A stretch of DNA of 41,994 nt from a virus. The DNA lies in IMG/VR virus record IMGVR_UViG_3300046096_000342, positions 1 to 41,994 of that record, one strand, 5' to 3'. Position 1 is the first letter of the stretch, and every line of letters starts with the position of its first letter. A program made the translations under genes and the position numbers. Of the stretch, positions 20,632 through 27,423 are shown piece by piece. The notes below the pieces were generated by a model, which saw only the letters and a list, made by a program, of their open reading frames with translations, was not told where the DNA came from and ran no database searches.

Positions 20632-20929
20632 CCGCAATCTACCCATTGATTCCGAGAAATGTGCACTCAGTGCACACCAACTGCAATCATCCGCGACGCT
20701 GTCGCTCAAGCTGGCAAAAAAAGAAATGGTGGGCGGTACGCACTATCTTGATATGGGCATCCAGCCCTGGGACGTGATAGACACCTGGACCCAGGAGCAA
20801 CGCATTGGATTTCATCGCGGAAATAGCTTGAAATATTTAATGAGGCTTGGATCAAAAGACGAGCAGTTGCAGGAGGCCAAGAAGGCCCGGCACTACATTG
20901 ACAAATTGATTGAGGTGCTTTCAGAGTGA
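20615..20929 (+). CDS. DUF3310 protein
   Basis: 104 residues from ATG 20615 (20603 would add four residues and overlap more of VRR-NUC). The HYLDMGIQPWDVIDTW, FHRGNSLKYLMRLGSKDE and LQEAKKARHYIDKLIE motifs are the DUF3310/SaV signature, a small nucleotide-kinase-linked phage family of unclear role. The N-terminal linker holds a palindrome copy (20661-20675), read as CALSAH. Confidence 0.85.
   Translation: MPTLSDRNLPIDSEKCALSAHQLQSSATLSLKLAKKEMVGGTHYLDMGIQPWDVIDTWTQEQRIGFHRGNSLKYLMRLGSKDEQLQEAKKARHYIDKLIEVLSE
20661..20675. repeat. GTGCAC palindrome copy 6
   Basis: Perfect, within the DUF3310 gene, in the frame reading as C-A-L-S-A-H. Confidence 0.9.
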
Positions 20930-21174
20930 AGCGCACCACTGCAGACCGGGCACCCTCCACCGAGGAGCGCTACCTATCCTCTCAGCGTGGCAGTAATTTG
21001 CGCACTACCGCAGACCGGGTGACCGACGCTGATGCCTTGATTGCGGCCGGCTTAGTGTCAGGTGCGGACCCGAAGATGAATGTGGCGCTGGCAGTGTATG
21101 GGGTTGGCGATGAGCTACAAGCTGGCCAACCGGTCCAACCGAGGCGCGCGCATCAAGCGCATCGAGGCCTATGA
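20926..21174 (+). CDS. Small phage protein, unknown
   Basis: 82 residues from GTG 20926, overlapping the DUF3310 stop. It has a duplicated TTADR element (TTADRAPSTEERY and TTADRVTDADAL), then MNVALAVYGVGDEL. The final 20 residues are in the overlap with the next gene and look unselected, so the real product may matter mainly in its first 65 residues. Confidence 0.5.
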   Translation: MKRTTADRAPSTEERYLSSQRGSNLRTTADRVTDADALIAAGLVSGADPKMNVALAVYGVGDELQAGQPVQPRRAHQAHRGL

Positions 21175-21454
21175 CCTGGCGATGCTGCTCTTAAAAGTCT
21201 GGCACAAGCGCACCTGCCCCGAGTGCAGCGGCCGCGGGCACCCACTTTTATCCGACACGCCAGTGATGGATGAGTCGATAGATTGCCCGCACTGCCATGG
21301 CATGGGCCAGATACCCCTGGAGAGGATCTTTGGCGCGCACCGGGTCGAGCACGCACGCTGGCTTGAGAACGAGATCAACACTTTGAACAGCCTGATTTTT
21401 GCCGTCATGGCGAAGAAGCTCAGCACACAGATGGATTTAACACCCCAACGATAG
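21110..21454 (+). CDS. DnaJ-type zinc-ribbon protein, possible Q-like antiterminator
   Basis: 114 residues from ATG 21110. CPECSGRGHPLL ... CPHCHGMG (residues about 39-65) is a CxxCxGxG pair as in DnaJ and in lambdoid Antiterm/Q proteins. The flanking helices (IKRIEAYDLAMLLLKVW; HARWLENEINTLNSL) fit a small nucleic-acid or polymerase-binding protein. Given its place in the middle of the rightward operon and several terminators between late genes, a late antiterminator role is plausible but not proven. Confidence 0.65.
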   Translation: MSYKLANRSNRGARIKRIEAYDLAMLLLKVWHKRTCPECSGRGHPLLSDTPVMDESIDCPHCHGMGQIPLERIFGAHRVEHARWLENEINTLNSLIFAVMAKKLSTQMDLTPQR

Positions 21455-21583
21455 CCACGCCACCATGTGTGAGGCCCGGGGGCAATCGGGCTTCGATCTC
21501 CGAGAAAGTGATGCCGACGCTGAAATGGTGGAACCTCGGCAGGACACCCCGGAAAGACGGGGACTAATTTACCAAGGAGCCTC
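21455..21583 (+). ncRNA. Structured 129-base intergenic RNA candidate
   Basis: Three consecutive plus-strand hairpins: GCCCG..CGGGC (21474-21491), TGCCGA..TCGGCA (21512-21541, enclosing a GGT-GGA-ACC mini-hairpin) and CCCCG-GAAAGA-CGGGG (21547-21562), then an AAGGAG ribosome site. The surrounding operon is otherwise densely packed. It could be a 5' regulatory element or RNA processing site for the 21584 gene. tRNA folds were tried and fail. Confidence 0.45.
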
Positions 21584-22135
21584 ATGACGTTTTTTGATTC
21601 CATCTTGAATTACCTGGGTCTGCGCACCCAGGAGTCCTACCAGGTAATGGTGGCCAAGCTTAGCGAGCACCGCGACGCATTTGAAGAGCAAGTCTACGAT
21701 GTCAAGTGGCGCCTCGAGCAAGTTCAAGAAGAGCTGACTCAGGCAGCAACTCGCATCTGCACGATGCAGGTGGCCCATGAAGATGCACTCGATCTTGTGC
21801 ACTCAGTGCACACCAAGGAAATGCGCGACGCCGGCCGGGCCCTGGATCAACTGCAAGAGCTGCGCCGGTCGATTTGCGAGCACGGCGAAATACAGCTGGA
21901 AATGGATGAGCTGCGTGTCAGCCTGGCCACCGAGCTGGACTACGCAAATCTCACGATTCGCAAAATGCGCGAACAAGAGCGAGCCCTGGAGCGCAGCCAC
22001 TACGAGAAAGAGCGCGCACTCAAGCAGGCATCAGGCTCGTTGGCCATAGCCAAGGAAGACCTGAAGGATGCGCAGCAGTACAAGCCACTGTACTTCTCAG
22101 CCCTGGAGGATCTCAAAAAGCTGCGTGCAAAGTAG
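21584..22135 (+). CDS. Coiled-coil protein, unknown
   Basis: 183 residues, almost entirely heptad-like helix (LRTQESYQVMVAKLSEHRDA; DELRVSLATELDY; EQERALERSHYEKERALKQA). It contains one perfect palindrome copy (21797-21811), read as LVHSVHT, a different frame from the DUF3310 copy. It may be a scaffold or a partner-binding protein in replication. No known family. Confidence 0.65.
   Translation: MTFFDSILNYLGLRTQESYQVMVAKLSEHRDAFEEQVYDVKWRLEQVQEELTQAATRICTMQVAHEDALDLVHSVHTKEMRDAGRALDQLQELRRSICEHGEIQLEMDELRVSLATELDYANLTIRKMREQERALERSHYEKERALKQASGSLAIAKEDLKDAQQYKPLYFSALEDLKKLRAK
21797..21811. repeat. GTGCAC palindrome copy 7
   Basis: Perfect, within the coiled-coil gene, in the frame reading as V-H-S-V-H. 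Confidence 0.9.
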
Positions 22136-22155
22136 GGGTCCAGACTGAGTTTTAC

Positions 22156-22184
22156 TTGACGTGATGTTTGCCTTACGGCATAAT
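22156..22184 (+). promoter_or_regulatory. Rightward promoter with operator
   Basis: TTGACG -35 (22156-22161) and CATAAT -10 (22179-22184), 17 bases apart, with operator TTTGCCTTACGGCATA (22167-22182). The leader to the 22219 ATG is about 28 bases with GGAG at 22203. It drives the second half of the small-gene block. Confidence 0.85.
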
Positions 22185-22218
22185 ATACAGATACTTCAAC
22201 TCGGAGAAACGGACCACT

Positions 22219-22671
22219 ATGAAGAAGCGAAGCAGCTACCGGCCTAAGCCCGTGGTGTTTGATGTGATGTCAATGGTGAAGCGCGCTATGACGCCGCTGA
22301 CTGCGGTTAAAGAGGCGGACAACAACCTGCGCAGGACTACCAGGGATGCGTTCTACCGGGTGTCCAGTGGCCTAGGGACCAGTCATCACATCGGTCTTCT
22401 TGCGGCTTGCTCTAACGTGGCGATGGCTCTAGCCAGGGATGGCAAGGGCAAGGACTGGGGTCCAGAGATCCGCCTCGGCGCGGACTCCATTGAAGCCATC
22501 CAGGTCCGCCACAAAAAGTGGGGCAAGGTGCAGATGACTCCTGCAGAACGGGACTCCATCTGGCACTTGATTGAGATCCACGAGGCCCAGCTCGATGCCA
22601 CGAATCTCAAAGAGCTCGACAAGGCCGGAAACATCGCCCACATGGCCATCTACGGGGAGCCTATGCAATGA
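22219..22671 (+). CDS. Phage protein, unknown
   Basis: 150 residues from ATG 22219, the first after the promoter. It has a basic start (MKKRSSYRPKPVVFDVMS), then helices (MVKRAMTPLTAVKEADNN, IGLLAACSNVAMALAR, ERDSIWHLIEIHEAQLDA). This helical layout resembles a small phage family found near late regulators in Burkholderiales phages, but no function is known. Confidence 0.7.
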   Translation: MKKRSSYRPKPVVFDVMSMVKRAMTPLTAVKEADNNLRRTTRDAFYRVSSGLGTSHHIGLLAACSNVAMALARDGKGKDWGPEIRLGADSIEAIQVRHKKWGKVQMTPAERDSIWHLIEIHEAQLDATNLKELDKAGNIAHMAIYGEPMQ

Positions 22672-22775
22672 CACACATGGATGGTGGGCCGCTGACCGCA
22701 GGTCGGTGCATTGGATGGGCATTGGCAATACTGTTTTTTATTGCATTGTCAGTTTGGATCGGAGGTGTTTTGTGA
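22668..22775 (+). CDS. 35-residue membrane microprotein
   Basis: ATG at 22668 overlaps the previous TGA and its own TGA overlaps a GTG, so the frame fits the overlap chain. A short polar start (MTHMDGGPLTAGR) precedes a transmembrane helix (CIGWALAILFFIALSVWIGG). Function unknown. Confidence 0.55.
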   Translation: MTHMDGGPLTAGRCIGWALAILFFIALSVWIGGVL

Positions 22776-23305
22776 CCGAAGTTAAACACACGCCTGGATG
22801 CACAGGAGGAATGATGGCCTACAAAGAAATACTTAAAATGGCCCAGCATCTAGGTGATTTGCGAGTCATGGCAGCAACGGGTCGATGCGTTACATCTGAC
22901 GAGGTTAATGATGCCCACATAGCTTTGGTTTACGCCATCGAAGCCCTGCAAGCGCGGGTGAAGGAGCTTGAAGCAGAGCTAGGCCAGTACCCAGAGATAC
23001 AAGCGGAAGTAATGGCGCAGAACAAAGCCCTCGCGGCAAAGCTGGCTGCGCTGGAGGGGCAGAAGCCGGTTGCTTGGGCTCACAAAGGGCCGCTTGGCTA
23101 TGCTTTTGGAGAGAAGCAGAATGAAGCCTATTCAATACCGCTTTACTGCGCGCCTATGACGATGGATCAAAACTTCATACAAATACCGGTTGCGTATCAA
23201 TACGTTTACCCAGATGGTGAGTGGCGATGCTCTTACGGCGACCCGATCAACGGAAGCAGGCCAATTACATCACGCGCACTTTACGCACGAAAGGATGGTA
23301 AGTAA
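22772..23305 (+). CDS. Phage protein with C-terminal substrate-like tail motif
   Basis: 177 residues from GTG 22772 (overlapping the previous stop), or 163 from ATG 22814, which has a better ribosome site (AGGAGG). A helical coiled-coil half (VNDAHIALVYAIEALQARVK) is followed by PVAWAHKGPLGYAFGEKQ, YSIPLYCAPM and RPITSRALYARKDGK, motifs shared by many variable small phage proteins in this position. No function known. Confidence 0.65.
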   Translation: MTEVKHTPGCTGGMMAYKEILKMAQHLGDLRVMAATGRCVTSDEVNDAHIALVYAIEALQARVKELEAELGQYPEIQAEVMAQNKALAAKLAALEGQKPVAWAHKGPLGYAFGEKQNEAYSIPLYCAPMTMDQNFIQIPVAYQYVYPDGEWRCSYGDPINGSRPITSRALYARKDGK

Positions 23306-23763
23306 TGGACATTCTCAAACGCATTGACTTGGCCCAACAATTTTGCAAACAGTATGCAGATGGTGCGTGGTCAATAGAAAAAGACAAATGGGATTATCAC
23401 GTCACGCCAGAATTCATTGAGGACATTCGCCAAAACATTGAGTCACTGCATCTGAAGTTGATGTACTTGCAAACCCAGCAAGCAAAGCGAGAAGTGTGCG
23501 AGAGCGAATCCTACGACATGATTGATCGCTATCTGCGGAACAACCTGTATGACGATGACTACGAATCGTACTCAGATGCGCTTGATGAGGTCGCAGCCGG
23601 TGCGCAAGCACAGCCGCTTACCGACGAGCAGATTGAAGCAATGTTCCTAGCTCACAAGAAAGCGATTTGTCAACTTCCATCGGGGACTGAGGGAGTAGAC
23701 GAATACCGACGCTATCTGGTTCGCATGATCGAAGCAGCTCACGGCATCGGGGGCAGCGTATGA
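23305..23763 (+). CDS. Phage protein, unknown
   Basis: 152 residues. A helical, acidic N-terminal half is followed by LTDEQIEAMFLAHKKAICQL and RYLVRMIEAAHGI, a C-terminal module shared by many accessory proteins in enteric and Burkholderiales phages. The module is often carried by unrelated N-termini, suggesting shuffling. Function unknown. Confidence 0.65.
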   Translation: MDILKRIDLAQQFCKQYADGAWSIEKDKWDYHVTPEFIEDIRQNIESLHLKLMYLQTQQAKREVCESESYDMIDRYLRNNLYDDDYESYSDALDEVAAGAQAQPLTDEQIEAMFLAHKKAICQLPSGTEGVDEYRRYLVRMIEAAHGIGGSV

Positions 23764-23975
23764 AGCTACCTGAGCCAGCAGTCCCAGCCTCATCACTTAT
23801 TACACGCGATGGCGTATGGGGAAACCTCTACACCGAAACGCAGCTAAAGCAAGCCGTGAGAGATGCGCTGGAAGCTGCGGCGAAGGTGTGCTCCGACGAG
23901 TGCATAAACTGGGACTTTAACAAAGGATTGTTTCATGCGGAATCAAAAATACTAAAACTTATGGAGGGCGTATGA
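23760..23975 (+). CDS. Small phage protein, unknown
   Basis: 71 residues. YTETQLKQAVRDALEAAAKV is a helix common in the same family of accessory phage proteins, followed by a CxxEC pair and a short helical end. It overlaps both neighbours by four bases. Confidence 0.62.
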   Translation: MKLPEPAVPASSLITRDGVWGNLYTETQLKQAVRDALEAAAKVCSDECINWDFNKGLFHAESKILKLMEGV

Positions 23976-24268
23976 ACTACATCCCGCAAGAGACTGCGCA
24001 GTTAATCGAGGCTTGTAAAGCACTGTCCGACTACGTTCATGCAGAGCAGTCATCGACTGATGGACAGGTGACTTACAGCACCAGCACTATCAACCACCAT
24101 GTTTTCCAGATACGCGCAGCACTGGCGCAACCAGCCAAGCCGGTGAGGATTATGGAAGAACAGCCGCCATCAGGCACTCTGACAAATCCAGAGGTTGCTC
24201 GGAGCGCACTTAAAGCTGTGTTTAGCGATATACCAGATTACTTCAAGACCGCAAAGGAGCGGACATGA
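23972..24268 (+). CDS. Small phage protein, unknown
   Basis: 98 residues, helical then acidic and Pro-rich (QETAQLIEACKALSDYVHAE; HHVFQIRAALAQPAKPVRI). It overlaps both neighbours by four bases. No domain recognised. Confidence 0.6.
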   Translation: MNYIPQETAQLIEACKALSDYVHAEQSSTDGQVTYSTSTINHHVFQIRAALAQPAKPVRIMEEQPPSGTLTNPEVARSALKAVFSDIPDYFKTAKERT

Positions 24269-24552
24269 AGGGTACTGACACACAACCCACGGACGCATTG
24301 TCAATAGCTAAGGAACTGCTAGAGCCAGTCGAGGGGTTCCCCGAGCCGACACGCCTTGAGGTAATGGCCGCAGAACAATTGTGGCTGCAACACGCTCACA
24401 TACTGAGGTTGGAGTCTGCGCTGAATAACGCGCAGCCCGACTGCCGGACTTGCCACTACTTCAGAGACTTGGAGTGCATCAATGAGATTGACTGCACCAA
24501 CGGCGACAAATATCAACCCGCACCCAAGGTGGTGCTATGGAGGACGGAATGA
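24265..24552 (+). CDS. Small Cys-containing phage protein
   Basis: 95 residues. The C-terminal part CRTCHYFRDLECINEIDC with a following aromatic segment is a typical minimal zinc-binding module of accessory phage proteins. The N-terminal half is helical (TRLEVMAAEQLWLQHAHILR). Overlaps both neighbours. Confidence 0.62.
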   Translation: MKGTDTQPTDALSIAKELLEPVEGFPEPTRLEVMAAEQLWLQHAHILRLESALNNAQPDCRTCHYFRDLECINEIDCTNGDKYQPAPKVVLWRTE

Positions 24553-24839
24553 GCCAAGCACTAGAGCGAGTAATCGCAGAACAGCAGACAAGGATTGACC
24601 AGCTAACAGCAGAAGTCACTCGCGGCCATGAAACGCTAAACACGGTCTGGACCAAGCACAACGATCTGTTTGATAACTTTGCGCGGCTCGTTGATGCCAA
24701 CATCCCCAAAGACGACGAGCTATTAAAGATCGACTCCTACCGCAAGCTGCGCCATGCCTGCCGATTACAAATGCTGGAAGCTGGCTACTGCATGACTTGC
24801 TACAACTTTAATTGTGAATGTGAGGGTCAATATGACTAG
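24549..24839 (+). CDS. Coiled-coil protein with Cys tail
   Basis: 96 residues from ATG 24549, which overlaps the previous stop. A coiled-coil helix (QALERVIAEQQTRIDQLTAE) is followed by a helical middle and a CMTCYNFNCEC tail that may bind a metal. No domain name can be assigned. Confidence 0.62.
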   Translation: MSQALERVIAEQQTRIDQLTAEVTRGHETLNTVWTKHNDLFDNFARLVDANIPKDDELLKIDSYRKLRHACRLQMLEAGYCMTCYNFNCECEGQYD

Positions 24840-25176
24840 CTTATTACCGGCGATCCCTGAAGGTCTAAAAGTATTGCGAAACGCGCATGGTTTCAATCAC
24901 TATTTCACACACCTGCAAATGGATAAATACGGGCGGGATTGCTACGAGGTAGGACGCGAGGACCGAGCACATGTTGAACCCATGAACGACGTTGCCATCA
25001 AATACGCCCACCGCCTAGCGCTGGAGCTTGAGTGTGTTTTGGCTGACCGCAACGCCAACTGGGACAGGGCCATGAATCTAATTAATGAGTACCGCAGCGC
25101 GATGAATGCAATCCACGAACAGCACAGCCCGACGTTTATGGGGGAGCCTTTGATAGCACAGGAGCCAAAGCCATGA
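24832..25176 (+). CDS. Phage protein, unknown
   Basis: 114 residues from ATG 24832. A beta-rich N-terminus (PAIPEGLKVLRNAHGFNHYF) precedes a helical half with HRLALELECVLADRNANWD, then a Pro-rich tail. It overlaps the previous gene by eight bases. Function unknown. Confidence 0.6.
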   Translation: MTSLLPAIPEGLKVLRNAHGFNHYFTHLQMDKYGRDCYEVGREDRAHVEPMNDVAIKYAHRLALELECVLADRNANWDRAMNLINEYRSAMNAIHEQHSPTFMGEPLIAQEPKP

Positions 25177-25352
25177 CTTACCCATTACCAAAGGCCGAAC
25201 AAGATCGTGCAGCGGCCCTTGCCAAGAAGATGCTCGCATTAGCGAAAGGTGAAAGTCCTGAAGTCACCGCGCTGGCTGGCAAGTTAATCATTGACATTGT
25301 TGTGTTTATGCACGAAGCGGGGAGAACTAAAAAGAAGGAGCCAAAGCAATGA
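25173..25352 (+). CDS. 59-residue small protein
   Basis: ATG 25173 and TGA 25352 overlap the neighbours by four bases each. The product (MTYPLPKAEQDRAAALAKKM; LAGKLIIDIVVFMHEAG) is a charged two-helix protein with a Lys-rich end. It is supported by its exact fit in the chain. Confidence 0.6.
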   Translation: MTYPLPKAEQDRAAALAKKMLALAKGESPEVTALAGKLIIDIVVFMHEAGRTKKKEPKQ

Positions 25353-25561
25353 AAGTCTTGCACGAAAAAGTATTGAAAGACGGGCGCATCAATGTGCTGA
25401 TACAGCTTAGCCCAACAGAAGCATTTCCCATTACACCAGTGACGGAGGATGCGTTCTACCGCCTCAACTACCCGCATGACGAAATTGTGCAGGGTTACCA
25501 CCTTAAAGACCCTCAACGAGTTTACTGGGACACGTTATCGCAAGAATGGAGAGAATCATGA
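25349..25561 (+). CDS. Small phage protein, unknown
   Basis: 70 residues (MKVLHEKVLKDGRINVLIQL; TEAFPITPVTEDAFYRLNYP), beta-rich. It overlaps both neighbours by four bases. No known domain. Confidence 0.6.
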   Translation: MKVLHEKVLKDGRINVLIQLSPTEAFPITPVTEDAFYRLNYPHDEIVQGYHLKDPQRVYWDTLSQEWRES

Positions 25562-25839
25562 CCCGCCTATTCATGATGACCAAACAGCAGCACGCGCAGA
25601 TTGTGGAAGCGCTGGAATTGCCCAGCCTCAAAACCGTATCAATGCTGATGCAGCGCGATGCAGCACTCGCAATGCTCAAAGCCATGCAGCCTGTGTCGGA
25701 ATGTGCTTGGGCCGTTTTTGGTGAAGGGGGGTACGACAGATTAGACGGTCACAAGCAGTTCATAGGGCTATCAATACAGAAGCCAGTTGTGTTCATGTAT
25801 TCAACAGCAGTACCGCTTTACACACCGGAGGCTAAATGA
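25558..25839 (+). CDS. Small phage protein with PLY tail
   Basis: 93 residues from ATG 25558. A helical start (RLFMMTKQQHAQIVEALELP) leads to a C-terminal KPVVFMYSTAVPLYTPEAK, similar to the PLY tail of the 22772 gene. The shared tail suggests module exchange between accessory genes. Confidence 0.6.
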   Translation: MTRLFMMTKQQHAQIVEALELPSLKTVSMLMQRDAALAMLKAMQPVSECAWAVFGEGGYDRLDGHKQFIGLSIQKPVVFMYSTAVPLYTPEAK

Positions 25840-26138
25840 CCGACTTATCAAATGCGGCAATATTTATCGGCAGCATAGCAATGGCAGCAGGTGGTCTCGG
25901 GATCGTTGCCGCATTGCTTTTTTCGGCGGCATGGATTGTTGGTGCGCTGACGTGGCGAGTACAAAAGCACTTGATGGGCATCACACGAGCCACAACAGCG
26001 GTTTATTGGGTGAAGCGAATGGAACGTGAAGGGTTGACTATGCCCATGCACGATTACCGGAGGATGGTTGCAGAGCAAAATCCAAAAACGGTAGCTGACT
26101 ACCAAGAAGTTGACCGCAAATGGAGTGCCAGCAAATGA
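25836..26138 (+). CDS. Membrane-anchored small protein
   Basis: 100 residues. Two hydrophobic stretches (about residues 7-23 and 25-40) form either one long or two short transmembrane segments, followed by a basic cytoplasmic-looking tail of 55 residues. It might serve in exclusion or lysis timing, but nothing specific is visible. Confidence 0.65.
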   Translation: MTDLSNAAIFIGSIAMAAGGLGIVAALLFSAAWIVGALTWRVQKHLMGITRATTAVYWVKRMEREGLTMPMHDYRRMVAEQNPKTVADYQEVDRKWSASK

Positions 26139-26335
26139 CCCGTTCCGACTCCCCGTGCATAGCAATCTGTGACACCCTCTATCAACCCACCCACTGCTCA
26201 GGCTGCGGCCGCACTATCGGTGAGGTTGCCAACTGGGTCGGCATGACCGAGGACGAGAAAGACGCTGCGTGGCTGCGTATTGAGACTCAGGGCACGGCCA
26301 AGAGGTTTACGACTTACAAAGAGAGGGCGCAATGA
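26135..26335 (+). CDS. DUF1289 protein
   Basis: 66 residues from ATG 26135. DSPCIAICDTLYQP ... HCSGCGRTIGEVANW with a four-Cys site is the DUF1289 signature, a small predicted Fe-S or zinc protein usually found in bacterial chromosomes. Its presence in a phage small-gene block suggests host origin. Role unknown. Confidence 0.85.
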   Translation: MTRSDSPCIAICDTLYQPTHCSGCGRTIGEVANWVGMTEDEKDAAWLRIETQGTAKRFTTYKERAQ

Positions 26336-26466
26336 CATCGCCATTCGACACACGCGGCCCGTCGCAACTAGGCCAGCTATTCAAACCCCGCAACGACAAA
26401 CCCGGCAAATTGCCACCCATCGTTTTGCCTGGGACACCGAAGTGGCAAGCACCAACCAAGCAATAG
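26332..26466 (+). CDS. 44-residue Pro-rich protein
   Basis: ATG 26332 overlaps the DUF1289 stop. The product (MTSPFDTRGPSQLGQLFKPR; LPPIVLPGTPKWQAPTKQ) is basic and proline-rich, probably unstructured. A longer frame in another phase overlaps it but looks less natural upstream of the 26475 start. Confidence 0.5.
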   Translation: MTSPFDTRGPSQLGQLFKPRNDKPGKLPPIVLPGTPKWQAPTKQ

Positions 26467-26474
26467 GGAGCCTG

Positions 26475-26732
26475 ATGGACCGCGAGTATCTGGAAGAGAA
26501 CAACCCCGAGGTTTTGATCCTTGAGCCACCGTCGCTTGACGCGGCCATTCTTGGCCTGGTGGACCTGGGGGACAAGGAGGTGCTGCTGTACAGCACCAGG
26601 AAGCTGATCGAGTGCTTTGAGAAGGAGGGCATGAGCTACGACGAAGCGGTGGAGTGGGTGGACTTCAATGTGCTCGGCGCCTACATGGGGCCGTACACAC
26701 CTAAGTTCTTGACGGTGGAGTGGGGGGACTAG
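26475..26732 (+). CDS. Small acidic phage protein
   Basis: 85 residues from ATG 26475 behind GGGAG. It is acidic with a hydrophobic core (NPEVLILEPPSLDAAILGLV; KEVLLYSTRKLIECFEKEG; AVEWVDFNVLGAYMGP). The C-terminal 'E.A.EwvdfN..gAy.G..TP' pattern is a common small phage protein. Its stop overlaps a palindrome copy (26732-26746). Confidence 0.7.
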   Translation: MDREYLEENNPEVLILEPPSLDAAILGLVDLGDKEVLLYSTRKLIECFEKEGMSYDEAVEWVDFNVLGAYMGPYTPKFLTVEWGD

Positions 26733-26746
26733 TGCACTCAGTGCAC
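26732..26746. repeat. GTGCAC palindrome copy 8
   Basis: Perfect, touching the last gene's stop codon at the left edge of the late control region. Confidence 0.9.
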
Positions 26747-27360
26747 AGTGAAAAAAGTTACCTAACAGTAGACACAATGTATTCTGTTTGATCTACAATG
26801 CCGGTAGCGACAAATACGGACAGACAGCCCCGTAAAAACAATATGTGATCTTTTGGGGGGGTAGGTGCCTCTGAAAGGTCCAAACGCATGCTTACTGATG
26901 GGTGGATTGGTCGATCCTCCATGACTGCAGGCCTCCAAGGGCAGCATCAGTCTTCAGTCGTTTGAGAGCTCAAGAAGACTGGATGACGTCATCATTCAAG
27001 ACGGTCTCTAAATGTCCACGAATGGTCGATTGGTGCACGCAAGCACTCGTGATGTCCTGGTAACAGGCCCATCATGAAAACGTAGGGTTCGATACCCGCA
27101 GCGCGAAGTCCTGGAGTGGCCAGGTACGTTTTTATGATGGTGTTATTGCGCAGACTGATGCGCTATGAAGATCGACGCAACACTGCCAAACCAACCCCCC
27201 AACTTCTGGCGGGCCTGTTGAAATACAGGCAGCAGCAAGCAATCCGGAGATCAGTACCGGCCCCATCACGCAATTCGCAGTGCCCACCCCAGGCGGTGGC
27301 GCCCACTTAATTGCTGGGCTGTAGTCGGCTCAAATCCGGTTGCATTGCACCCAACACACC
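26747..27360 (+). ncRNA. Non-coding control region with long hairpins before the late genes
   Basis: About 615 bases with no credible gene. Strong plus-strand stems: CAGTCTTC/GAAGACTG (26948-26981) with an inner TTGAG/CTCAA; palindrome GATGACGTCATC (26982-26993); CGTGATG/CATCATG (27048-27076) around CCTG-GTAA-CAGG; and a 16-base stem (27069-27084/27125-27140) with one G-U. The last two share bases, so they are alternatives. Two hairpins (GGGT-TCGAT-ACCC; CCTGG-AGTGG-CCAGG) sit inside the 16-base stem. Further: GCGCA..TGCGC (27149-27164), GCCTGT..ACAGGC (27212-27229). It may be a late-control leader, packaging site or stable RNA. Confidence 0.5.
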
Positions 27361-27389
27361 GCCACCCAGGGCAACCTCGGTGGCTTTTT
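27361..27389 (+). terminator. Rightward rho-independent terminator
   Basis: GCCACC and GGTGGC stem extended by AGG-GCAA-CCT (GNRA loop), followed by TTTTT. It separates the early small genes and the non-coding region from the packaging genes. Confidence 0.85.
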
Positions 27390-27423
27390 CATTGGCCTCC
27401 TGCCAGGAAGGCAAGGAGATCAC

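Noticed and set aside
27078-27110. tRNA T-arm-like GGGTTCGATACCC
   Set aside because: The loop resembles a T-loop, but only three stem pairs form and no anticodon or acceptor stems fit. It is better explained as a hairpin within the 16-base stem.
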